The notes under the pieces: model-generated
Database searches by the model: none
Told to the model about the DNA's origin: nothing
The model's input: only the letters and a program-made list of their open reading frames with translations
NCBI RefSeq assembly: GCF_051388935.1
Contig: NZ_JBPKBI010000004.1
Coordinates: 186,001 to 250,000 of the forward strand
Length of the DNA stretch: 64,000 nt
From: Yinghuangia sp035454725
Lineage (GTDB): Bacteria; Actinomycetota; Actinomycetes; Streptomycetales; Streptomycetaceae
Reading direction: 5' to 3'
Translations under genes and position numbers: made by a program
Shown here: positions 16,917 to 25,081 of the stretch, one piece after another
How the letters are laid out: every line of letters starts with the position of its first letter
How positions within the stretch are numbered: the first letter of the stretch is position 1

Positions 16917-17912
16917 TCAAGATGTCGTCGCAGGGCCGGATTTGACGATGTCCACGACCACCACGAACGTCGAGTTCGCCGGGATGTTCTGCGAAGGGTC
17001 GCCCGCCGCGCCGAAACCGCGGTCCGGCGGCATCACGACCATCACGCGGCTGCCGACCTTCTTGCCGGTCAGCGCCTCGGTGATCGACTGCATGACCGGG
17101 GTCGCGTCCGCCTGCCCGAGCGGCAGCGCGGTCGGTCCGCTGCCGCCCCACGTGGAGCCGAGCATCGTCGGCGAACCCCACAGCCACTGAAGGAGCTGGA
17201 CCTCGACCTGGTCGGTACCGCCGACCGGCGCCCCGGCACCCTCGATGAGCGGCTGCGACACAAGCGCCGTCGGCGCGGCCTTGCCGGCGGGGAACGTCAG
17301 GCCGACGACCTTGTTGCCGTCGGTGGTCACCGTCGGCAGGTCGGGGTTGGGGGCCACCGGCGTGCCGGTGGCGTAGCCCGGCCGCGTCCCGATGATGTCG
17401 ACGACGAACACCAGCGTCTCGTTGGACTTGATGTCCGGGTCCTTGCCGGCCGCGCCGTAACCCAGGTCGCCCGGGATCGTCAGCAGCACGCGGCTGCCGA
17501 CCTTCTTGCCGGCCAGCCCCTGCGTCCAGCCCTTGATGACGCTTTCGAGGTAGAACTCGGCAGGCTCACCGCGTTCGAACGAGCTGTCGAACACCTTTTT
17601 GGTGCTCCACGACACGCCCTCGTAGTTGGCGTTGACCAGATCCTGGGCGCTGACCACGGCGCCTGTCCCCTCGGTCAGCACCTGGGCGCCCAGGCCGGTC
17701 GGCGGCGGGCCGTCCGGGATCTTGAGGTCGGGCGCCTGCCCGAAGGCGGGGTTGGCCGTCGCGGCGCTCGTCGTGCTCAACCCCGCGGAACGAGGTGGCG
17801 CGCTCGACGACGCCGTGGGGGACGGATCGCTTCCCCCGCCCTCGTCGTCGCCGCACGCCGCGGCGCCGAGGGTGAGGGCGGGAACAATCAGCAGCGCAGC
17901 GAGACGGCGCAC
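16917..17912 (-). CDS. Lipoprotein with two FKBP domains
   Basis: A 331-residue predicted lipoprotein. The signal peptide VRRLAALLIVPALTLGAAAC ends in a Cys that would be lipidated. Two FKBP domains follow a Ser/Pro-rich linker: the first (about 75-190) contains FYLESVIKGWTQGLAGKKVGSRV and GDLGYGAAG; the second (about 215-325) contains PVMQSITEALTGKKVGSRV and PPDRGFGAAG. Both keep the GKKVGSRV turn. It should assist folding of exported proteins on the outer face of the membrane. GTG at 17912 is chosen because it places the signal peptide at the N-terminus. Confidence 0.9.
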   Translation of the reverse strand: MRRLAALLIVPALTLGAAACGDDEGGGSDPSPTASSSAPPRSAGLSTTSAATANPAFGQAPDLKIPDGPPPTGLGAQVLTEGTGAVVSAQDLVNANYEGVSWSTKKVFDSSFERGEPAEFYLESVIKGWTQGLAGKKVGSRVLLTIPGDLGYGAAGKDPDIKSNETLVFVVDIIGTRPGYATGTPVAPNPDLPTVTTDGNKVVGLTFPAGKAAPTALVSQPLIEGAGAPVGGTDQVEVQLLQWLWGSPTMLGSTWGGSGPTALPLGQADATPVMQSITEALTGKKVGSRVMVVMPPDRGFGAAGDPSQNIPANSTFVVVVDIVKSGPATTS

Positions 17913-18049
17913 GGGAATCCTCTGACACGAGCCGACAAGACCCGGACACTCTACGGGCATCCCGAGTCGGAATCGTGTGAAGACGAACGCCGCAGCCGGC
18001 CCGCGCGACGGCGGGGACCGGACGACACCGGTCCCCACCGAGAAGCGGC

Positions 18050-19411
18050 CTACATGCTCGCGATGAGCTTCTCCACACGGTCGTCCACCGCTCGGAACGG
18101 GTCCTTGCACAACACCGTCCGCTGCGCCTGGTCGTTGAGCTTCAGATGCACCCAGTCGACCGTGAAATCGCGGCGCTGCTCCTGTGCCTTCTTGATGAAC
18201 TCGCCGCGCAGCCGGGCGCGCGTGGTCTGCGGAGGCACCGACTTGGCCTCGAAGATGCGCACGTCCTGGCCCACGCGGTCGATCTGGCCGCGTCGTTCCA
18301 TCAGGTAGTACAGCCCGCGCCGGCGGTGGATGTCGTGGTACGCGAGATCGATCTGCGCCACGCGCGGCGAGGCCATGGGCAGATTGTGCTTCTCCCGGTA
18401 CCGCTCGATCAACTGGTACTTGATCACCCAGTCGATCTCCCGGCCGACCAGGTCGAGGTTCCCGGTCTGCACCGCCGTCAGCGTCCGCTCCCACAGGTCC
18501 AGCACCTGCTGCACTGTGCCGGTACGGATGCCCCGGCGGTCCGCGAAGTCCATGGCCTTGGTCAGGTACTCGAGCTGGATCTCCAGCGCCGAGGCCTCCC
18601 GGCCGTTGGCCAGACGCACCTTGCGCTGCCCGGTCATGTCGTGGCTGACCTCGCGGATCGCCCGGATCGGGTTCTCCAGGGTCAGGTCCCGCATGACCAT
18701 GCCGGCCTCGATCATCCGCAGCACCAGGTCGGTCGCCCCGACCTTGAGCAGCGTGGTCGGCTCCGCCATGTTGGAGTCACCGACGATCACGTGCAGTCGC
18801 CGGTAGCGCTCGGCATCGGCGTGCGGTTCGTCGCGGGTGTTGATTATCGGCCGCGAACGCGTCGTCGCGGAGCTGACGCCCTCCCAGATGTGTTCCGCGC
18901 GTTGGCTCACGCAGAACACCGCACCGCGCGGCGTCTGCAGGACTTTGCCCGCGCCGCACAGCATCTGACGGGTCACCAGGAACGGGATGAGGATGTCGGC
19001 CAGACGGGAGAACTCGCCGTGCCGGGCCACCAGGTAATTCTCGTGGCAGCCGTACGAGTTCCCCGCGGAGTCGGTGTTGTTCTTGAACAAGTAGACGTCA
19101 CCGGCGATGCCCTCCTCGTGCAGGCGCCGCTCGGCGTCCACGAGCAGGCCTTCGAGGATGCGCTCACCCGCTTTGTCGTGCACGACCAGTTCGGGCACGG
19201 AGTCGCACTCCGGCGTTGCGTATTCGGGGTGGCTGCCCACATCCAGATACAGCCTGGCCCCATTGCGTAGGAAGACGTTGCTGCTTCGGCCCCACGAGAC
19301 GACTCTGCGAAACAAATACCGCGCCACCTCGTCCGGTGACAGCCTGCGCTGCCCACGGAACGTGCAGGTGACCCCGTATTCGTTCTCAAGCCCGAAGATT
19401 CGGCGGTCCAT
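18050..19411 (-). CDS. pafA: Pup--protein ligase PafA
   Basis: A 453-residue enzyme of the carboxylate-amine ligase fold related to glutamine synthetase. It uses ATP to join the C-terminal Glu of Pup to substrate lysines. It begins with MDRRIFGLENEYGVTC, whose Glu residues bind nucleotide and metal. It also has YLDVGSHPEYATPECDS, LFKNNTDSAGNSYGCHENYL and IINTRDEPHADAERYRRLHVIVGDSNM. Like other PafA, and unlike Dop, it lacks the Dop-type loop insert after the first motif. It lies 10 bp downstream of the MFS gene on the same strand. Confidence 0.96.
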   Translation of the reverse strand: MDRRIFGLENEYGVTCTFRGQRRLSPDEVARYLFRRVVSWGRSSNVFLRNGARLYLDVGSHPEYATPECDSVPELVVHDKAGERILEGLLVDAERRLHEEGIAGDVYLFKNNTDSAGNSYGCHENYLVARHGEFSRLADILIPFLVTRQMLCGAGKVLQTPRGAVFCVSQRAEHIWEGVSSATTRSRPIINTRDEPHADAERYRRLHVIVGDSNMAEPTTLLKVGATDLVLRMIEAGMVMRDLTLENPIRAIREVSHDMTGQRKVRLANGREASALEIQLEYLTKAMDFADRRGIRTGTVQQVLDLWERTLTAVQTGNLDLVGREIDWVIKYQLIERYREKHNLPMASPRVAQIDLAYHDIHRRRGLYYLMERRGQIDRVGQDVRIFEAKSVPPQTTRARLRGEFIKKAQEQRRDFTVDWVHLKLNDQAQRTVLCKDPFRAVDDRVEKLIASM

Positions 19412-19420
19412 GAACCAACA

Positions 19421-20650
19421 TTACGCCGCTGACGTGCCGTTCCGGGACAACTCGAGCGTGCTCGTTCCCTCGATGTCGATCTTCTTCGGCGCGAGCGTGC
19501 GGCGTCCGGCGACCAACAGCAGCGTCCCGAGCGCCGCGCCCGCTCCCGCGACGGCGAACGCCCAACGCACACCGCCCGCTTCGCCGACCAGGCCGGCCAC
19601 CGCGGTGCCGGCCGCCGCACCGGTCCCGAACGCCGCGACCACCCAGGCGAAGGCCTCGGTGACCGTGCCCGCCGGCGCGAGCTCGTCGACCAGCGCGAAC
19701 GTGCACGCGATGACCGGCGCCAGGAAGAGACCCGACACCGCCGCGAGCACCACCATCACGGCGGGCCCGGGAGCCCACACCAACGGCAGGTAACACACCG
19801 TCAGACAGCCCATGAGCCATGGCAGCCGGTCCCGCGCCGGGCGCACCCAAGGACGCGCGCCGTGGGCCACCCCTCCTGCAAAGGCACCCGCCGACATCAC
19901 CGCCATGATCACGCCCGCCCACACGTCCGACCCTCGGGCGTCCGCATAGGCGACCGATGCGACGCTCAGGACCCCGAGCGCCGTCCCGGTCAGCGTCAGC
20001 GACAACAACAGCACCCGCAGCCCCGACGACCGCAACGGCCCCGCCCAGTGCCGCACGTGGTCCTCGCCCCGCCACGCGCGCGACGGCCGACTCGACGCCA
20101 CGACCAGCGTCCCCGCGATGCCCAGCAGTCCCGTCACCACGACCGCGACCGCCTCCGACGACACCGCCGCGACGACGACCACCAGCAGCGGGCCCGCGGT
20201 GAAGAGGATCTCCTGCGCCGCCGCGTCCAAGGCGTACGCCGCGTGCACCTGGTCCGGCCGCAGCACCGACGGCCACAGCGCCCGCAGGCCCGACTCCAGC
20301 GGTGGCGTCGCGAATCCTGCGACCAACACCGCCGCGAACGCCAGCACGACGGGGTATACGCCCACGACGGCGAACACGGTGTACCCGGCCGCCGAGACCA
20401 GCGCCCCGCCGAGCAGCACGCGCGTCTGTCCGCCCCGGTCCATCAGGCGGCCCAGCACGGGCTGCCCGAGCGCGCTCGCCAGACCTGACAGCGCGGACAG
20501 CGCGCCGGCAAGCGTGTAGCCCGCTCCGTCGGCCCGCGCGAGCAACAGGATCGCCAACGCCCCCATGCCGTTAGGCAGGCGCCCGAGGAGGGTGCCGCCG
20601 AGCAGTCGGGCCGCGTACCGGGCCCTGAAGAGGTCCGCGTATATGCGCAT
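19421..20650 (-). CDS. MFS transporter
   Basis: A 409-residue integral membrane protein with about 12 hydrophobic helices. The loop after helix 2 has GQPVLGRLMDRGGQTRVLLGG, the major facilitator motif A. The substrate is unknown. ATG at 20650 (MRIYADLFRARYAARLLGG) is chosen as the start of the first helix. The gene is divergent from a LacI-type regulator and separated from it by a palindrome, which suggests local control. It sits just upstream of pafA with only 10 bp between them, so pafA may be partly read from its transcript. This MFS/LacI pair between pafA and prcA appears to be typical of streptomycetes. Confidence 0.88.
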   Translation of the reverse strand: MRIYADLFRARYAARLLGGTLLGRLPNGMGALAILLLARADGAGYTLAGALSALSGLASALGQPVLGRLMDRGGQTRVLLGGALVSAAGYTVFAVVGVYPVVLAFAAVLVAGFATPPLESGLRALWPSVLRPDQVHAAYALDAAAQEILFTAGPLLVVVVAAVSSEAVAVVVTGLLGIAGTLVVASSRPSRAWRGEDHVRHWAGPLRSSGLRVLLLSLTLTGTALGVLSVASVAYADARGSDVWAGVIMAVMSAGAFAGGVAHGARPWVRPARDRLPWLMGCLTVCYLPLVWAPGPAVMVVLAAVSGLFLAPVIACTFALVDELAPAGTVTEAFAWVVAAFGTGAAAGTAVAGLVGEAGGVRWAFAVAGAGAALGTLLLVAGRRTLAPKKIDIEGTSTLELSRNGTSAA

Positions 20651-20727
20651 GGGCCGACAGCCGCCTTCTCCCCTGGGCGCGTGCTCGCGCGCGACACGCG
20701 TCAATCGGTGCTTGCAGTCAACAGCGA

Positions 20728-20743
20728 AGTCATACGTATGACT
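20728..20743. promoter_or_regulatory. 16-bp palindromic operator candidate
   Basis: A perfect palindrome AGTCATACGTATGACT in the gap between the divergent MFS and LacI-type genes, about 80 bp from the MFS start and 140 bp from the regulator start. Size and symmetry suit a dimeric helix-turn-helix regulator such as the adjacent LacI-type protein. LacI-family operators usually have a central CG, and this one does. The assignment to this regulator is inference. Confidence 0.6.
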
Positions 20744-20885
20744 GACGCCAGTCTGGCCCCTCGTCCGTGCCCGGGGCAACCCGAATCCGGCACACTCACG
20801 CCCGCGACCACGCGCCTACAGTGGCCGCAGGAACCCGACCGGCCGCGGCACCCGCCGCGGCCCGCACGAAGGGAACGCCGTCACC

Positions 20886-21965
20886 GTGCCCCCCACCGGC
20901 CCGCCGGCGGACCCCGCCGCCGCAAAACACGAACGCACCGCCACCCGGCCCACCAGCAAAGACGTCGCGAAACTCGCCGGTGTCTCGCAATCGACGGTGT
21001 CCCTGGTACACGCCGGCAAATGGCCCGGCCGCGTCTCCGAGCGCACGGTACGCGCCGTCAACGAAGCCAGCGCCGCCCTGGGCTACCGCCCCAACCAGGC
21101 CGCCCGCCACCTGCGCCTCGGGACCACACGCACGGTCCTCCTCGTGGTCCCCGCCCTCACCAACCCGTTCTTCGGCGCCGTCCACACCGGAGCCTCCGAG
21201 GCAGCCGCACTGCGGGACTTCGCGGTCGTCGTGTTCCCCTCACCCGTCGAAGCCGGAACCGAACGCGCCCCCTTCGCCAGCCCCTTCGCCGCCGCACACA
21301 CCGCCCTCGACGCCGTGCTGGCCTCCTCCATGGCCTACGAGTCCCTCGCCGAACTCCTCGCCACCACAAGCCCCAACCCCGACCTCCCCCTCGTCATGCT
21401 CGACAGCGAACCAGGCGCCGGCCCCCCCACCGTCAACGCCGACGTCGCCGCCGGCATGCACGACCTCACCACCCACCTCCTCGGCCTCGGCCACCGGCGC
21501 TTCGGCCGCCTCGTCCCCGACATCGACACGTGGACCTTCACCGCCCGCGAAAACGCCTACCGCGCCGCACTCCACGGCATGCCCGGCACCCGAACCACAA
21601 CCGCCCGAACCGCGTTCACCGTCCACGACGCGGCCCGAGCCGCCCACGCGCTCCTCGACGCCGCGCACCCGCCCACCGCACTCGTATGCGACGACGACGT
21701 CCTCGCCGCCGGCGCCTACAAAGCCGTCCGCGCCCGCGGCCTGCGCATCCCCGAGGACATTTCCGTGACCGGCTTCGACGACCTGCTGATCGCCACCGTC
21801 ATCGAGCCCGAACTCACCACCGTGCGCCTGCCCGCGCACCGACTCGGTGCGGCCGGAATGAGCGCGCTCCTCGACCTTCTCGACGGTCGGCGCCCCCAGG
21901 ACACCTCTCTGCCCGGCGAGTTGGTCATTCGGCGATCAACCGCACCCCCACCGCCCACCGGTTGA
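20886..21965 (+). CDS. LacI-family transcriptional regulator
   Basis: A 359-residue protein. Residues about 23-75 form the LacI helix-turn-helix and hinge (TSKDVAKLAGVSQSTVSLVHAG to RVSERTVRAVNEASAALGYRPNQAARHLRLG). The rest is a periplasmic-binding-like effector domain (VLLVVPALTNPFFGAVHTGASEAA, then CDDDVLAAGAYKAVRARGLRIPEDISVTGFDDLLIATVIEPELTTVRLP). Effector unknown. It is divergent from the MFS transporter, which is its most likely target. The start is GTG at 20886. Confidence 0.92.
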   Translation: MPPTGPPADPAAAKHERTATRPTSKDVAKLAGVSQSTVSLVHAGKWPGRVSERTVRAVNEASAALGYRPNQAARHLRLGTTRTVLLVVPALTNPFFGAVHTGASEAAALRDFAVVVFPSPVEAGTERAPFASPFAAAHTALDAVLASSMAYESLAELLATTSPNPDLPLVMLDSEPGAGPPTVNADVAAGMHDLTTHLLGLGHRRFGRLVPDIDTWTFTARENAYRAALHGMPGTRTTTARTAFTVHDAARAAHALLDAAHPPTALVCDDDVLAAGAYKAVRARGLRIPEDISVTGFDDLLIATVIEPELTTVRLPAHRLGAAGMSALLDLLDGRRPQDTSLPGELVIRRSTAPPPPTG

Positions 21966-22080
21966 CGGCAGTTCGAACACTCCCGCGGAACAGGCTCACC
22001 GCTCACCACCCGCCGGAGTTCCCCACAGAGGGCATCCGCCCGGGCCCGGACATGCGGACGGGGGGGGGAGCGGGGGGGGG

Positions 22081-22179
22081 NNNNNNNNNNNNNNNNNNNN
22101 NNNNNNNNNNNNNNNNNNNNNNNNNNNNNNNNNNNNNNNNNNNNNNNNNNNNNNNNNNNNNNNNNNNNNNNNNNNNNNN
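22081..22179. other. Assembly gap (99 N)
   Basis: A run of N flanked on the left by two long G runs and on the right by C and G runs. The gap lies between the convergent lacI-type and prcA genes. Its true length is unknown; a strong GC hairpin, perhaps a terminator, may be hidden in it. Confidence 0.95.
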
Positions 22180-22226
22180 CGCCCCCGGTGGGGGGCGCGC
22201 CCGTGGCGTCCGATGCCGAACTCCCG

Positions 22227-23003
22227 CTACTCCTCGGCAGATCCGGCCGTACCGTTGCCCGCAGCCGGTGCGTCGCCCGACTCCGGCGTCCCCTCGGACG
22301 CCGACGCCGACTCGCCCAGCAACCGACCGAGTTGCGCACCCACGATGCGCTTGAACTTGCGCTTCTGCGTGCGCGTCCGGTCCAACACCGCGACCTCAAG
22401 CTGCGCCGCCGTGATCCGGCGCTTTTCGGCGCCCTCCGGCCCGAGGACGTCCACAGCCACCCGCAGCGCCTCGTCGAGCGGCAGGCCCTCGCGGTGCGTG
22501 CGCTTGAGCTGCTCGGTGATCTGATCGGCGTTGCCGCCCATCGCCACGTAGTGGTGCTCGTCGGCGATCGAACCGTCGTACGTCAGACGGTAGATCTGGT
22601 CGTCGGCCGGCGTGCTGCCCACCTCGGCGACGATCAGCTCGACCTCGTACGGCTTCTCCCCACCGCTGGAGAAGATCGTGCCGAGCGTCTGCGCGTACAC
22701 GTTCGCAAGACCGCGCGCGGTCACGTCGTGCCGCGCGTACGAATAGCCGCGGATGTCGGCGTACCGCACGCCGCCGATCCGCAGGTTCTCGAACTCGTTG
22801 TACTTGCCGACCGCCGCGAACGCGATGCGGTCGTAGATCTCACTCATCTTGTGCAGGGCCCGCGACGGGTTTTCCGCCACGAACAAGATGCCGTCCGCGT
22901 ACGTCAACACCACCACGCTGCGACCCCGGGCAATGCCCTTGCGGGCGTAGTCGGCCCGGTCCGCCATGGCTTGCTGCGGCGACACATAGAAAGGCGTCGT
23001 CAC
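22227..23003 (-). CDS. prcA: 20S proteasome alpha subunit PrcA
   Basis: A 258-residue alpha-type subunit that forms the outer rings of the 20S core and gates substrate entry. The N-terminal gate MTTPFYVSPQQAMADRADYARKGIARGRSVVVL is typical, and the fold core includes HKMSEIYDRIAFAAVGKYNEFENLRIGGVRYAD. It lacks the catalytic N-terminal Thr of beta subunits. The C-terminal 50 residues are a low-complexity Glu/Ser/Ala tail. It lies 64 bp after prcB in the same operon. Confidence 0.97.
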   Translation of the reverse strand: MTTPFYVSPQQAMADRADYARKGIARGRSVVVLTYADGILFVAENPSRALHKMSEIYDRIAFAAVGKYNEFENLRIGGVRYADIRGYSYARHDVTARGLANVYAQTLGTIFSSGGEKPYEVELIVAEVGSTPADDQIYRLTYDGSIADEHHYVAMGGNADQITEQLKRTHREGLPLDEALRVAVDVLGPEGAEKRRITAAQLEVAVLDRTRTQKRKFKRIVGAQLGRLLGESASASEGTPESGDAPAAGNGTAGSAEE

Positions 23004-23067
23004 CGTGGAGTCCTTTACTGGAAGGGGATCAAGGAGTCGCCGACCATCCGTCGAACCGTCGACACCA

Positions 23068-23913
23068 TCAGTTCAAGGGGGCGTTCGGGCCGTTCGGACG
23101 GACCCGGCGCCCGTCGACGATCGCCTCGACCACCGTGCGGACCTGCTCGTCGCTCCAGCGGCTCAGACCCTCGTCGGTCACCACCGTCACGATCGGGTAG
23201 ATCTTGCGCGACAGGTCGGGGCCGCCCGTCGCCGAGTCGTCGTCGGCCGCGTCGTACAGCGCCTGCACGCAGACCGTCACCGCGTCGTCGGCCGACAGAT
23301 CGTCGCGATACAGCTTCTTCAACGCCCCGCGCGCGAACACCGAACCGGACCCCACCGACGTGAAACCGTGCTCGTCGCTGCGCCCGCCGGTGATGTCGTA
23401 GCTGTAGATGCGCCCGGTGCCTTCGTCCAAGTCGTAGCCCGCGTAGATCGGCACGACCGCGAGGCCCTGCATGGCCATGCCCAGATTGCCGCGGATCATC
23501 TGCGACAAGCGGTTGGCCTTGCCTTCGAGGGACATCGTGGCGCCCTCGATCTTCTCGTAGTGCTCAAGCTCGACCTGGAACAGCCGAACCATCTCGACGG
23601 CGATCCCGGCGGTCCCCGCGATGCCCACACAGCTGTATTCGTCGGCCGGGAACACCTTCTCCATGTCCCGCTGCGCGATGAGATTGCCCATGGTGGCCCG
23701 GCGGTCGCCGGCCATCACGACCCCGCCCGGGAACGTCACCGCGACGATCGTCGTCCCGTGCGGCGCCTCCACCGTCACCGGCCTGGCCGGCACGTCGCGC
23801 CGCGAGGGCAGCAGTTCGGGCTGGTACGCGTCCAGGAACTCGGTGAACGAGGACGACCCGGGGGTCAGGAAGGCAGCCGGTAGACGCCCGGTGCCACGCG
23901 TGTTGGCTTCCAC
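23068..23913 (-). CDS. prcB: 20S proteasome beta subunit PrcB
   Basis: A 281-residue catalytic subunit. A 53-residue propeptide ends in EAPHG, and autocleavage before Thr54 would expose TTIVAVTFPGGVVMAGDRRATMGN, with the nucleophilic Thr and the Asp and Lys/Arg partners of the active site. The rest matches the beta fold (GIAGTAGIAVEMVRLFQVELEHYEKIEG, GSGSVFARGALKKLY). The start overlaps the end of the endonuclease VII-like gene by 49 bp. This suggests coupled expression. Confidence 0.97.
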   Translation of the reverse strand: MEANTRGTGRLPAAFLTPGSSSFTEFLDAYQPELLPSRRDVPARPVTVEAPHGTTIVAVTFPGGVVMAGDRRATMGNLIAQRDMEKVFPADEYSCVGIAGTAGIAVEMVRLFQVELEHYEKIEGATMSLEGKANRLSQMIRGNLGMAMQGLAVVPIYAGYDLDEGTGRIYSYDITGGRSDEHGFTSVGSGSVFARGALKKLYRDDLSADDAVTVCVQALYDAADDDSATGGPDLSRKIYPIVTVVTDEGLSRWSDEQVRTVVEAIVDGRRVRPNGPNAPLN

Positions 23914-24275
23914 ACGATCCCTTCCAAGTAGGCGGCGGCCCGGCGCAAAGCGTCGGGGCTGTCCGTGAAGTGCCCAAGAACGGCATTGCAGTTGATGCAG
24001 AGTACGGCTCGGACCTTACCTGTTTCGTGATCGCGATCCACGTGTTCGGCCCTGGCCACGAGGCAGATCGCACAACGTCCGACCTGCTCTTCGACGGTCC
24101 GCGTGCAGCGACCCCGCGCGCCGCCGTACGTCCGCTTCACCTGCCGGGCCCGGTCCCGCACCACGTCGCGGACCCTGCGGTACGCCGTCGCACCGTCGAA
24201 CGCGTGCGTGCCGGGATCCGGGAAATGCAGCTTGTTTTCCGGACAACGGACGGACCGCTCATGCCCCGAAGACAC
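23865..24275 (-). CDS. Endonuclease VII-like HNH protein
   Basis: A 136-residue protein of the recombination endonuclease VII group. The zinc/HNH part is CAICLVARAEHVDRDHETGKVRAVLCINCNAVLGHFTDSPDALRRAAAYLE, with paired CxxC knuckles and the metal-site D-H-D-H-like stretch. Phage T4 endonuclease VII resolves branched DNA; a role here is unknown. GTG at 24275 is the start that keeps the whole frame. It sits between pup and prcB, as it does in streptomycete proteasome loci, so it is a resident gene and not a phage remnant. The 49-bp overlap with prcB is notable. Confidence 0.85.
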   Translation of the reverse strand: MSSGHERSVRCPENKLHFPDPGTHAFDGATAYRRVRDVVRDRARQVKRTYGGARGRCTRTVEEQVGRCAICLVARAEHVDRDHETGKVRAVLCINCNAVLGHFTDSPDALRRAAAYLEGIVWKPTRVAPGVYRLPS

Positions 24276-24455
24276 CTTGGCCTTCGGATGTACTTCTCGT
24301 CCTTTCGCCCGCCGCCGCTCAGTGTCAGCGCTCGCCGAACATTCCCGGCGATACGACCGCGTCGGCGAGCGAAATCTCGGAGATGAATGGGTTACCCGGC
24401 AAATGCCGTTTTCAACGCGAGCCTTTGTTGCCCGAGGGTAAAACGGGCATCTACC

Positions 24456-24671
24456 TCATTCACCACCCTTTTGCACAAATCCCCTCACGAAGTCCTCGGC
24501 GTTCTCCTCCAGCACTTCATCAATTTCATCAAGTACGGAGTCGACGTCATCCGTCAATTTCTCCTGGCGTTCTTGCAGGTCAGAGGCCTCAGTTGCCTCA
24601 GCCGAATTTTCTTCGACCTCTTCCGACCGCTTGTTCGCGCGAGCCTGTCCGCCGGTGTCCTTGGTAGCCAT
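24456..24671 (-). CDS. pup: Prokaryotic ubiquitin-like protein Pup
   Basis: A 71-residue intrinsically disordered tag that is joined to substrate lysines by PafA. The conserved C-terminal half LTDDVDSVLDEIDEVLEENAEDFVRGFVQKGGE carries the helix that binds the coiled coils of the ATPase Arc/Mpa. The chain ends in Gly-Gly-Glu rather than Gly-Gly-Gln, so it needs no deamidation before ligation. The ATG at 24671 follows AGAAAAGGTGGGGTGAGTCGA on the coding strand. It is the first gene of the pup-endonuclease-prcB-prcA block. Confidence 0.97.
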   Translation of the reverse strand: MATKDTGGQARANKRSEEVEENSAEATEASDLQERQEKLTDDVDSVLDEIDEVLEENAEDFVRGFVQKGGE

Positions 24672-25081
24672 TCGACTCACCCCACCTTTTCTTCCGGATC
24701 CTGAGCGGAACGGTCGCGTCCCGCCCGACGGCCTGATCCAACGGCTCCGTGGAGCCGGGTACCAGACAGTACAAGCGTAAGGCGACAGTTGTTCCCGCTC
24801 TCGGGAATTCTTCTTGTCACAGGTTGCCGGGGCTCCGGGGCCAGGGAACGCCCCATCGCCTTTGTTCAGGACGGCCGGCTGCCGTGAGGTGCCGGGGACC
24901 ACCGCCCGCGTCCTCGAAGACACGTTCGGTGTTTCCGGCGCCTCCACCCGCTTCTTCCCCCGGACGGCTGACGTTCACCCATCCGCGAACGCGTTCCCCT
25001 GCACGCGAACAAAGGTTTTCACCCCGTCGGATGACCCACCGGCAACGACCCCGCACCCAGCGCCTCGGAACCCGACCCGCG
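24672..25081. other. Pup-dop intergenic region (about 410 bp)
   Basis: No gene is seen. The region upstream of pup should hold its promoter, since dop ends 410 bp away, but I could not identify a clear -10/-35 pair. Confidence 0.4.

Noticed and set aside
20681..22354. A frame running through the N gap with His/Pro/Arg-rich sequence
   Set aside because: It is an off-frame shadow of the LacI-type gene and includes the undefined bases.
23865..24275. Endonuclease VII-like gene as a prophage remnant
   Set aside because: It lies within a conserved proteasome gene order with the same strand and composition as its neighbours, and no other phage gene is close.
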